A stretch of DNA of 64,000 nt, from the NCBI GenBank assembly GCA_039808025.1, contig JBDHSK010000006.1, positions 62,001 to 126,000 of the forward strand. Reading direction: 5' to 3'. Positions 54,906 through 62,159 of this stretch are shown here, one piece after another. The first letter of the stretch is position 1; each line of letters starts with the position of its first letter. The translations under genes were made by a program, and so were the position numbers. Below the pieces are notes generated by a model. That model was not told where the DNA came from, searched no databases, and saw nothing but the letters and a program-made list of their open reading frames with translations. This DNA is from Sandaracinobacteroides sp039808025 (GTDB taxonomy: Bacteria > Pseudomonadota > Alphaproteobacteria > Sphingomonadales > Sphingomonadaceae).

Positions 54906-55254
54906 GCAGCTTCTGCGCCTGCAGCAGCGAACGCATGCATTCCCCGGCAGCCACGTCGCGCCCATTTGGAAGCCGCGCTTCGGCGTGAATGGCCAGCGGT
55001 GACTGGCCGGGTTTCTGATAATAGAAGATGTCAAGCACACAGGCGCCAGCAAACTGCAACTGCCGCGCCAGACCCTCGCGACGGTCAAGCGAGGGCTGAC
55101 CAAGAAGGTCAATGGCGATTTCCGCCGTCTTGCCCATCACCTGCTCCATGCCGGATGCTGCCGCTGGCGGAGGTGGTGTGACCTCGGGGGCGGGTACAGT
55201 TGTCGCGCAGCCGGCAAGCAGAAGGGCTGAAACTGTCAATGATATCCGTGGCAC
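54889..55254 (-). CDS. Small lipoprotein, function unknown
   Basis: A 121-residue protein with a lipoprotein signal: MPRISLTVSALLLAGC, the lipobox LAGC placing the lipidated cysteine at residue 16. A proline-rich linker (APEVTPPPPAAA) follows, then a domain with two more cysteines near residues 71 and 105. Similar small lipoproteins occur in sphingomonads, but no function is known. It diverges from the adenosine kinase gene. Confidence 0.75.
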   Translation of the reverse strand: MPRISLTVSALLLAGCATTVPAPEVTPPPPAAASGMEQVMGKTAEIAIDLLGQPSLDRREGLARQLQFAGACVLDIFYYQKPGQSPLAIHAEARLPNGRDVAAGECMRSLLQAQKLLRPSG

Positions 55255-55327
55255 TGGAAACGCACTAGCCTCTTGAAGGTCAGGATGCTAGCGCGTTCCT
55301 CATGATCCGGCCCTGAAGGAGCAACTG

Positions 55328-56320
55328 TTGACCGCTGCCCACGATGTTCTGGCCATTGGCAATGCCATCGTTGATGTGATTGCCCCGCAAAGCGATCACT
55401 TTCTGCAATCCGAGGGCATCCCAAAAGGCACGATGCGGCTGGTATCGGCCGATGAAGCCAGTGCGCTTTACGCCAGAATGGGGCCGGGGCGCGAGATATC
55501 CGGCGGCTCGGCCGCCAATACCGCTGTCGGCGTTGCAGCGCTTGGCGGCAGTTCCACCTTCGTGGGGCGGGTGGCCGATGATCAGCTTGGCCAGGTGTTC
55601 ACTCATGATATCAGCGCCGCCGGCGTCCAGTATCTTACCCCGGCGGCTGCCGGCGGCCGGCCGACCGGTCAATGCCTGGTGATCGTCACGCCAGATGCCC
55701 AGCGCACCATGAACACGTATCTGGGGGCCTGTCAGGAACTCGACGAAGACGATATCGACGCTGATCAAGTGCGGGCGTCAAAGATCGTCTATGTAGAGGG
55801 ATATCTGTGGGACGCCCCGGCGCCAGTGCGCGCCATTCAGAAGGCCAGCGTTATCGCCCGCGCTGCCAATCGCAAGGTGGCGATCACCTTGTCCGACCCA
55901 TTCTGCGTCGAACGGCACCGCCGGCGCTTCCTGTATCTGATCGATCGCGGCAATGTCGACATGGTGTTCGCCAACGAGGCCGAAGCCATCAGCCTGTTCC
56001 AGACCGCTGATCTTGCCGGCGCCATCGAGGCTTTCGCCCGGCGGGGTCTGCTGGCCGTGATCACCCGTTCCGAAAAGGGCGCGATCGTCGTTCATGGCAG
56101 CGTGCGCCACGAGGTGCCCGCGATCCAGCCGGCCAGGCTGGTTGACACCACGGGTGCTGGCGATCTGTTCGCCGCTGGTTTCCTTACCGGCTTCACCCAT
56201 GGCAAGAGCTTGCGGGATTGCGCCATCATGGGCACCATCGCCGCTTCTGAAGTGATCGAACATTTTGGCGCCCGGCCGGAAGCCGACCTCAGGGCGAGGG
56301 TGAAAGCGCGCCTTGGCTGA
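55328..56320 (+). CDS. Adenosine kinase (PfkB family)
   Basis: A 330-residue sugar/nucleoside kinase. The N-terminal LAIGNAIVDVIA and GGSAANTAVGVAALGG contain the first PfkB signature; VDTTGAGDLFAAGFLTG near residue 273 is the second, with the catalytic aspartate. It most likely phosphorylates adenosine, which fits the nearby ahcY that releases adenosine. The TTG start at 55328 has AAGGAG upstream. Its end overlaps the HAD gene. Confidence 0.87.
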   Translation: MTAAHDVLAIGNAIVDVIAPQSDHFLQSEGIPKGTMRLVSADEASALYARMGPGREISGGSAANTAVGVAALGGSSTFVGRVADDQLGQVFTHDISAAGVQYLTPAAAGGRPTGQCLVIVTPDAQRTMNTYLGACQELDEDDIDADQVRASKIVYVEGYLWDAPAPVRAIQKASVIARAANRKVAITLSDPFCVERHRRRFLYLIDRGNVDMVFANEAEAISLFQTADLAGAIEAFARRGLLAVITRSEKGAIVVHGSVRHEVPAIQPARLVDTTGAGDLFAAGFLTGFTHGKSLRDCAIMGTIAASEVIEHFGARPEADLRARVKARLG

Positions 56321-56990
56321 GCGGCCCGGACTTTGCGTCTTTGATATGGACAAGACCATCACGGCACGGCCGAGCTGGTTGCCGTGGCTATGGCATTTTG
56401 CCCGCAGCGAAGCACCGGCTCGGCTGCTGCTGACACCGCTGCTGCTGTGGCCGACGCTGCTCTTTGCGTTGGGCTTTTACGACAGAAAGGCGCTGAAACA
56501 GGCGACCCAGCGGCTGATGATGGGCAGCCGGGTGGCGGCCGAACGGGTAGACCGTGCAGCGCGCAGTTTTGCCCAAGAGTTTGGCGGCCGATATGAACTT
56601 GAGGGAGCGCTGGACGAGATCGCCCGTCTCCGCAACGGCGGAGAGGTGCTGATCATGGCAACGGCCAGCAGCGCCTTTTATGCGCGCCATCTTGCCGAGC
56701 GTTGGGGCTTCGATCTGCTGGTCGCCACCGGCAATGTCTGGCGCGATGGCTGGCTGACCCCGCAGATCGCTGGGGAAAACTGTTACGGCGAGGGGAAATT
56801 GCGCATGGTTTTGCAGGCAGCCCCCACCAGCCATGGCCCGGTTTCCTTTTATTCCGACCATGTAAGCGATCTGCCATGCCTGCTATGGGCCGATACGCCA
56901 GTTGCCGCCAACCCGTCTGCCGCACTGGCCGCCGCAGCCTCCGCCCGCCACTGGCACATCGTAAGCTGGATGCAGCAAAATAGCCAATAG
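56313..56990 (+). CDS. HAD-IB family hydrolase
   Basis: A 225-residue haloacid-dehalogenase phosphatase of the SerB-like IB group. Motif I is FDMDKTIT near residue 9, motif II is MATAS near 110, and YSDHVSDLP gives the last acidic residues. A helical cap with a hydrophobic stretch (LLLTPLLLWPTLLFALG) lies between. The substrate is unknown. The TTG start at 56313 overlaps the adenosine kinase stop. Confidence 0.85.
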   Translation: MAERPGLCVFDMDKTITARPSWLPWLWHFARSEAPARLLLTPLLLWPTLLFALGFYDRKALKQATQRLMMGSRVAAERVDRAARSFAQEFGGRYELEGALDEIARLRNGGEVLIMATASSAFYARHLAERWGFDLLVATGNVWRDGWLTPQIAGENCYGEGKLRMVLQAAPTSHGPVSFYSDHVSDLPCLLWADTPVAANPSAALAAAASARHWHIVSWMQQNSQ

Positions 56991-57067
56991 ATCAGCCAGT
57001 TATAAGCGTCAGCTTGCAGATTTCCTGAGCATTCCGGTAGCCGCCACCAGCGACTGCCTCACGATCA

Positions 57068-58270
57068 TTACGACAGCGCCGCACATGCGCGCTGGATACG
57101 CTGGCAGGCGTCTTCGAGGCTCTTGGTGTCGGTGGCGTAGCTGATCCGAAAGGCCGGGCCCAACCCGAAGGCAGAGCCGTGCACCACGGCCACGCCCTCA
57201 CTTTCCAGCAGGTAGGAAACCAGCGCTTCGTCGCTGTCGATCAGTTGGCCATTGGGGGTTTTCCTGCCGATAAGGCCGGCGCAATCCGGATAGACGTAAA
57301 ATGCCCCTTCCGGCCGCGGGCAGTGCAGTCCAGCCGTCTGGTTCATCATCGACACCACCAGATCCCGCCGCTTTTCAAACACCTTGGCGCGTTCGGCGAG
57401 AAAATCCTGCGGGCCATTGAGGGCGGCCGTTGCCGCTGCCTGCGCCACCGAACAGGGGTTGGAAGTGGATTGCGATTGCAGCTTGGCCATCGCCTTGATG
57501 ATCGGTTTGGGCCCGCCGGCGAAACCGATGCGCCACCCGGTCATCGCATAGGCCTTCGAAACGCCGTTCACGGTCAGCGTGCGGTCGTAAAGCCGTGGTT
57601 CCACTTGGGCGAGAGTCGTGAACTGGAAGCCGTCGAAGACGATATGCTCGTACATGTCGTCGACCAGGATATAAACATGAGGGTGGCGCAGTAGCACCTC
57701 GGCCAGTGCCTTCAGTTCATCGCGGGTATAGGCAGCGCCCGTCGGGTTCGAAGGCGAATTGAGAATCACCCATTTGGTGTGCGGGGTGATCGCCTTGTCG
57801 AGCTGTTCGGGAAGCAGCTTGAAGTGATTCTCAACCGGGCAGGGCACAATCACCGGCGTGCCACCGCAGAAGTTGACCACATCCGGATAGGTGACCCAGT
57901 AGGGTGCCGGAATCACCACCTCGTCGCCCTTGTCGACCGTGGCGACCAGCGCGTTGAAGATGGTCTGCTTGCCGCCGACATTCACGGTGATCTGGTCGGT
58001 TCCATACTCCAGCTGGTTATCGCGGCGGAACTTTCCGACGATCGCCTGCTTCAGTTCCATGGTGCCATCAACCACGGTGTAACGGGTCATGCCCTTGCGG
58101 ATGGCGGCAATGGCTGCTTCCTGCACGAACTCTGGCGTGTCGAAATCCGGTTCACCCGCACCCAGGCCGATGATGTCGCGCCCCGCGGCTTTCAGCTCGG
58201 CAGTCTTGGCGGTGACCGCCAGGGTGGCTGAAGGGTGGATGCGGTTGATGGCGTCGGAAAGCAGGGCCAT
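57068..58270 (-). CDS. aatA: Aspartate aminotransferase (pyridoxal-phosphate, class I)
   Basis: Exchanges amino groups between aspartate and 2-oxoglutarate. The 400-residue protein has GLGAGEPDFDTPEFV, NSPSNPTGAAYTRDEL, and the lysine motif NGVSKAYAMTGWRIGFAGG near residue 235. Related enzymes also act on prephenate. The ATG at 58270 starts MALLSDAINRIHPSAT, the usual start. It diverges from ahcY. Confidence 0.92.
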   Translation of the reverse strand: MALLSDAINRIHPSATLAVTAKTAELKAAGRDIIGLGAGEPDFDTPEFVQEAAIAAIRKGMTRYTVVDGTMELKQAIVGKFRRDNQLEYGTDQITVNVGGKQTIFNALVATVDKGDEVVIPAPYWVTYPDVVNFCGGTPVIVPCPVENHFKLLPEQLDKAITPHTKWVILNSPSNPTGAAYTRDELKALAEVLLRHPHVYILVDDMYEHIVFDGFQFTTLAQVEPRLYDRTLTVNGVSKAYAMTGWRIGFAGGPKPIIKAMAKLQSQSTSNPCSVAQAAATAALNGPQDFLAERAKVFEKRRDLVVSMMNQTAGLHCPRPEGAFYVYPDCAGLIGRKTPNGQLIDSDEALVSYLLESEGVAVVHGSAFGLGPAFRISYATDTKSLEDACQRIQRACAALS

Positions 58271-58332
58271 GGTAAGGGAAGACTCCGGGTTCGCTATGGA
58301 TGGCGTGACTGATCCATAGCCCATTGGTGCAG

Positions 58333-58350
58333 CTTGAAGTAAACTTCAAG
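58333..58350. promoter_or_regulatory. Perfect palindrome in the aatA-ahcY divergent region
   Basis: CTTGAAGT (58333-58340) and ACTTCAAG (58343-58350) are exact inverted repeats separated by AA, 18 bases in all. The size and symmetry resemble operators of MerR-family regulators such as SoxR. It lies 63 bases from aatA and 145 bases from ahcY. Confidence 0.6.
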
Positions 58351-58377
58351 GGTGGCAGGCACGATAGCGATGACAGA

Positions 58378-58407
58378 GGCAAGCAACAGCCTTGCTGGTG
58401 GCTTGCC
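58378..58407 (+). other. Leader hairpin upstream of ahcY
   Basis: GGCAAGC (58378-58384) pairs with GCTTGCC (58401-58407); inside, CAGC pairs with GCTG across the loop CTT. It lies 88 bases before the ahcY start, possibly in its leader. It does not match the SAH riboswitch pattern as far as I can tell by eye. Confidence 0.4.
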
Positions 58408-58494
58408 TGCGGATGACTTAAAGAATCTTGCAAATGCACTGAGGCGCCCTTATGCGAACCTCTGGATTCTTCCCTTTTTCAGGAGTGTTTCGGC

Positions 58495-59907
58495 GTGGCC
58501 AGTTCCAGCAAGCCCGGTCAGGGCGACCATGTGATTGCCGACATCAGCCTTGCCGGGTTCGGCCGCAAGGAAATCCGCATTGCCGAGACGGAAATGCCGG
58601 GCCTGATGGCGCTGCGACAAGAGTTCGGAGCCGCCAAACCGCTGAAGGGGGCGCGCATCACCGGGTCGTTGCACATGACCATACAGACCGCTGTGCTGAT
58701 CGAGACGCTGGTGGAACTTGGCGCCGAGGTGCGTTGGGCGTCGTGCAATATCTTTTCGACACAGGATCATGCCGCTGCAGCGATTGCCGAACGTGGCATT
58801 CCGGTGTTTGCCGTGAAGGGCGAGACCCTGGAAGAATACTGGGATTATGTGGTGCGGATCTTCGACTGGGGGCGGGACACCACAGCCAACATGATTCTCG
58901 ATGATGGTGGCGATGCCACCATGTTCGCCCTGTGGGGCGCGCGGGTCGAGGCGGGGGAAACCCTCTTTACCCCCGGCAACGAGGAAGAAGAGGTGTTCTG
59001 CGCCACCTTGAAGCGCTTCCTGGCCGAACGCCCCGGCTATCTGACGCAAACGGTCGCCAACATCAAAGGCGTGTCCGAGGAAACCACCACCGGCGTTCAT
59101 CGGCTTTACGAACTGGCGAAGAACGGCAAGCTGCCCTTTCCCGCCATCAACGTTAACGACAGCGTCACCAAATCGAAGTTCGACAACCTCTATGGCTGCA
59201 AGGAATCGCTGGTTGACGCCATTCGGCGCGCCACCGATGTGATGCTGGCTGGCAAGGTGGCCTGTGTGGCAGGCTTCGGCGATGTCGGCAAAGGCTCGGC
59301 TGCCTCGTTGCGCAACGGCGGCGCGCGCGTTCTCGTGACCGAGATCGACCCGATCTGCGCTCTGCAGGCCGCAATGGAAGGCTATGAAGTTGTCACCATG
59401 GAGGAAGCGGCGGTGCGCGCCGATATCTTCGTGACGGCCACCGGTAACGCCGATGTTATCACCGTTGATCATATGCGCGCCATGAAGAACATGGCGATCG
59501 TCTGCAACATCGGCCACTTCGACAGCGAGATCCAGATTGGCGGCCTTGCCAACATGCAGTGGACGGAGATCAAGCCGCAGGTCGACGAGGTGCAGTTCCC
59601 GGATGGCAAGAAGATCATCGTTCTGGCGAAGGGGCGGCTGGTGAACCTCGGATGTGCGACTGGTCACCCCAGCTTTGTGATGTCGTCGTCGTTCACCAAC
59701 CAGGTGCTGGCGCAGATGGAATTGTGGAACGACACCGGCAAGTACAGGAATCAGGTTTATGTTCTGCCCAAGCATCTCGATGAAAAGGTGGCGGCCCTGC
59801 ACCTCGAGAAGCTGGGGGTGAAACTGACACAGCTGACCGAAAAGCAGGCGGCCTATATCGGAGTGAACCGCAACGGGCCGTTCAAGCCGGAGCATTACCG
59901 CTATTGA
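58495..59907 (+). CDS. ahcY: Adenosylhomocysteinase
   Basis: Splits S-adenosylhomocysteine into homocysteine and adenosine, completing the methyl cycle. The 470-residue protein has SLHMTIQTAVLIETL, SCNIFSTQDHAAAAI, NVNDSVTKSKFDNLYGC, the NAD motif GFGDVGKGSAASL near residue 261, and the C-terminal KPEHYRY. Start is GTG at 58495, with AGGAG upstream. The stop shares bases with the tsaE start. Confidence 0.96.
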   Translation: MASSSKPGQGDHVIADISLAGFGRKEIRIAETEMPGLMALRQEFGAAKPLKGARITGSLHMTIQTAVLIETLVELGAEVRWASCNIFSTQDHAAAAIAERGIPVFAVKGETLEEYWDYVVRIFDWGRDTTANMILDDGGDATMFALWGARVEAGETLFTPGNEEEEVFCATLKRFLAERPGYLTQTVANIKGVSEETTTGVHRLYELAKNGKLPFPAINVNDSVTKSKFDNLYGCKESLVDAIRRATDVMLAGKVACVAGFGDVGKGSAASLRNGGARVLVTEIDPICALQAAMEGYEVVTMEEAAVRADIFVTATGNADVITVDHMRAMKNMAIVCNIGHFDSEIQIGGLANMQWTEIKPQVDEVQFPDGKKIIVLAKGRLVNLGCATGHPSFVMSSSFTNQVLAQMELWNDTGKYRNQVYVLPKHLDEKVAALHLEKLGVKLTQLTEKQAAYIGVNRNGPFKPEHYRY

Positions 59908-60359
59908 TGGAGCTGGATGAAGCGCAGCTGATGGCGCTGGGCGGGCAGCTTGCCTTGCTGCTGCGACCGGGCGACGTGATTGCGCTTTCGGGTGATCTGG
60001 GTGCCGGCAAGACAACCCTGGTGCGGGCCGTTCTTGCCGCCCTTGGTCACGTTGGCGAGGTGCCAAGCCCCACCTTCACACTGGTGCAGACCTACCCGGA
60101 TCTGCCGGTGCCGGTTGCCCATGTCGATCTCTATCGCCTGACATCCGCAGCCGAGGCCGAAAGCCTTGCCCTTGATGACTGGCTGGACGATGGCGCCCTG
60201 CTGATCGAATGGCCGGAACGGCTGGACGGGCAATTATGGCCTGACCACCTGTGGTTGCGGCTGGAAGGGGCCGGCCGAACGACACGATTCTTGACATGGC
60301 GGGCATCGGCGGCTTGGAAGGGCCGATGGCACCCCGAATCCGGCATGGGCGGCAATTGA
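59907..60359 (+). CDS. tsaE: tRNA threonylcarbamoyladenosine biosynthesis ATPase TsaE
   Basis: ATPase needed for the t6A modification of tRNAs with TsaB, TsaC and TsaD. The P-loop GDLGAGKTT is at residues 29-37, and SPTFTLVQTY and HVDLYRL are the family motifs. The protein is 150 residues. The ATG at 59907 overlaps the ahcY stop (TGATG); a TTG one codon earlier is possible. First of the tsaE-amgK-murU-addB run. Confidence 0.93.
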   Translation: MELDEAQLMALGGQLALLLRPGDVIALSGDLGAGKTTLVRAVLAALGHVGEVPSPTFTLVQTYPDLPVPVAHVDLYRLTSAAEAESLALDDWLDDGALLIEWPERLDGQLWPDHLWLRLEGAGRTTRFLTWRASAAWKGRWHPESGMGGN

Positions 60360-60360
60360 C

Positions 60361-61359
60361 ATGATTTCTGGCATGATTCCGCGCGATGGCGCCAGCTCGT
60401 TTCTGGCGGCAGCTGGCTGGGCGGGGGCGGATATCCGGCCGCTGGCTGGCGACGCCAGTTTCCGACGCTATTTCCGGGTGCATGATCGAGGCCGTCAGGC
60501 GGTGCTGATGGATGCCCCGCCATTGCATGAAGATGTCGGCCCGTTTCTGGCGATTGCCAACCATCTGGCAAGCGGGGATTTTTCCGCGCCGCGACTGATG
60601 GCGGCCGATCGTGACAATGGCTTCCTGCTGATCGAGGATTTCGGCGACCGTCGCATGGCCGATGTGTTGAAGACCGAACCCGAACTTGAAGACCGTGTTT
60701 ACGCACAGGCCATCGAGCTGCTTGCCGAACTGCACCGCACGCCCTTGCCGCAGGGCTTGCGCCCCTATGATCGTGCCGAACTGACGCGCGAGGTGCTGCT
60801 GTTCCCGCAATATTATCTGAAGGCCGCAGGGGTCAGCGTGGATACCGAGAGTTATCTGGCCTGCTGGGACCAGGTGTGGGCCGATGTGCTTGCCGAAACG
60901 GCCGTATCCCCGGTGCTGGTATTGCGCGATTACCATGCCGAAAACCTGATGCTGCTTGCTGATCGCACGGGTTTCCGGGCGCTGGGCCTGCTGGATTTTC
61001 AGGATGCACTGGCGGGCCACCCGGCCTATGATGTCGTCTCGTTGCTGCAGGATGCCCGGCGCGATGTCTCACCCCGGCTGGAGCGGCGGATGATCGACCA
61101 TTTCGTCACCCTGTCGGGGCTGACCGATGCGACGCGGTTCCGTGCCGCGTATGAAGTATTGGGGGCGCAACGCAATACCAAGATTCTGGGGATTTTCGTG
61201 CGTCTGCGCGACCGGGACGGCAAATCCGGCTATGTCGAGCGGCTGCCACGGGTCTGGGGTTATCTTGAGCGCAACCTCGCACACCCGGCGCTTGCCCCGG
61301 TAAGAGAATGGTTCGATCGGCAGGTGCCTCAACCGCTGCGAAAGGACTGGTGCCACTGA
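60361..61359 (+). CDS. amgK: N-acetylmuramate/N-acetylglucosamine kinase
   Basis: A 332-residue aminoglycoside-phosphotransferase-fold kinase. It has GDASFRRYFRV near residue 30, LIEDFGDRRMADVL, the catalytic loop LRDYHAENLML near 187, and LLDFQDALAGHPAYDVVSLL. In Pseudomonas and Caulobacter the homologue phosphorylates recycled N-acetylmuramic acid at the anomeric position, feeding MurU; the adjacent murU supports this. The stop and the murU start share TGATG. Confidence 0.88.
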   Translation: MISGMIPRDGASSFLAAAGWAGADIRPLAGDASFRRYFRVHDRGRQAVLMDAPPLHEDVGPFLAIANHLASGDFSAPRLMAADRDNGFLLIEDFGDRRMADVLKTEPELEDRVYAQAIELLAELHRTPLPQGLRPYDRAELTREVLLFPQYYLKAAGVSVDTESYLACWDQVWADVLAETAVSPVLVLRDYHAENLMLLADRTGFRALGLLDFQDALAGHPAYDVVSLLQDARRDVSPRLERRMIDHFVTLSGLTDATRFRAAYEVLGAQRNTKILGIFVRLRDRDGKSGYVERLPRVWGYLERNLAHPALAPVREWFDRQVPQPLRKDWCH

Positions 61360-62159
61360 TGACCACCGCCCCGCAGCCCACTGCAACGCCTGTAGCTACC
61401 GAAGGCTCCCCCGTAAGCAGTGCGTCGCCCATCACCCCCCCAAAGGGTGTGCCCACCTCAGCGATTGTGCTGGCGGCCGGGTTGGGCAAGCGGATGCGGC
61501 CGCTGACAGCCACCCGCCCCAAGCCGCTGGTCGAGGTGGCGGGACGCACGCTGCTGGAGCGCGCGCTAGATACCTTACGGGCCGGCGGTGTCACCGATGT
61601 GGTGATCAATGTGCATTACATGGCCGAACGGCTGGAAGCCTATGTGCGGGCCCGCGATCTTGGCCTTGAGGTGCAGTTTTCCGACGAGCGGGCGCAACTG
61701 CTGGAAACCGGCGGCGGAATCACGAGGGCTCTGCCGCTGATTCATGCCGATCCGTTCATCGCCATCAATGCCGACAACATCTGGATCGATGGTCCTTATC
61801 CGTCGATCTGTCAGATGGCCGAGCGCTGGGACGACGAGGCCATGGACGGGTTGCTGCTGCTGGTGCCGCTTGCCAATGCCAATTGCCACGTCGGGACGGG
61901 GGATTTTCACCTCGACCATAGCGGCCGCCTGAGCCGTCGCCGCCCCGGAAGGGTGGCGCCGTTCGTCTATACCGGGCTGCAGATGCTTTCAAAGCGCCTG
62001 TTCGCCGGAGCTGAACCAACACCGTTTTCGCTCAACTGCCTGTGGGACAAGGCGATGGCCAGCGGCCGGCTGTTCGGCATGGTTCATCATGGCCTGTGGT
62101 TCGATGTCGGAACGGCTGCTGCCGTAAGCGAAACCGAGGCTCTGCTTGGCCGGCTCTGA
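61359..62159 (+). CDS. murU: N-acetylmuramate 1-phosphate uridylyltransferase
   Basis: A 266-residue nucleotidyltransferase that makes UDP-N-acetylmuramate in the peptidoglycan recycling route that bypasses new synthesis. The nucleotide motif VLAAGLGKRMRPLTATRPKP is near residue 38, and AINADNIWIDG carries the metal-binding aspartate. A Thr/Pro/Ala-rich N-terminal extension of about 35 residues is present. It overlaps amgK upstream and addB downstream. Confidence 0.88.
   Translation: MTTAPQPTATPVATEGSPVSSASPITPPKGVPTSAIVLAAGLGKRMRPLTATRPKPLVEVAGRTLLERALDTLRAGGVTDVVINVHYMAERLEAYVRARDLGLEVQFSDERAQLLETGGGITRALPLIHADPFIAINADNIWIDGPYPSICQMAERWDDEAMDGLLLLVPLANANCHVGTGDFHLDHSGRLSRRRPGRVAPFVYTGLQMLSKRLFAGAEPTPFSLNCLWDKAMASGRLFGMVHHGLWFDVGTAAAVSETEALLGRL

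Noticed and set aside
58351..58494. Possible SAH riboswitch before ahcY
   Set aside because: A hairpin exists, but the conserved SAH-riboswitch core could not be recognised; kept only as a leader hairpin.
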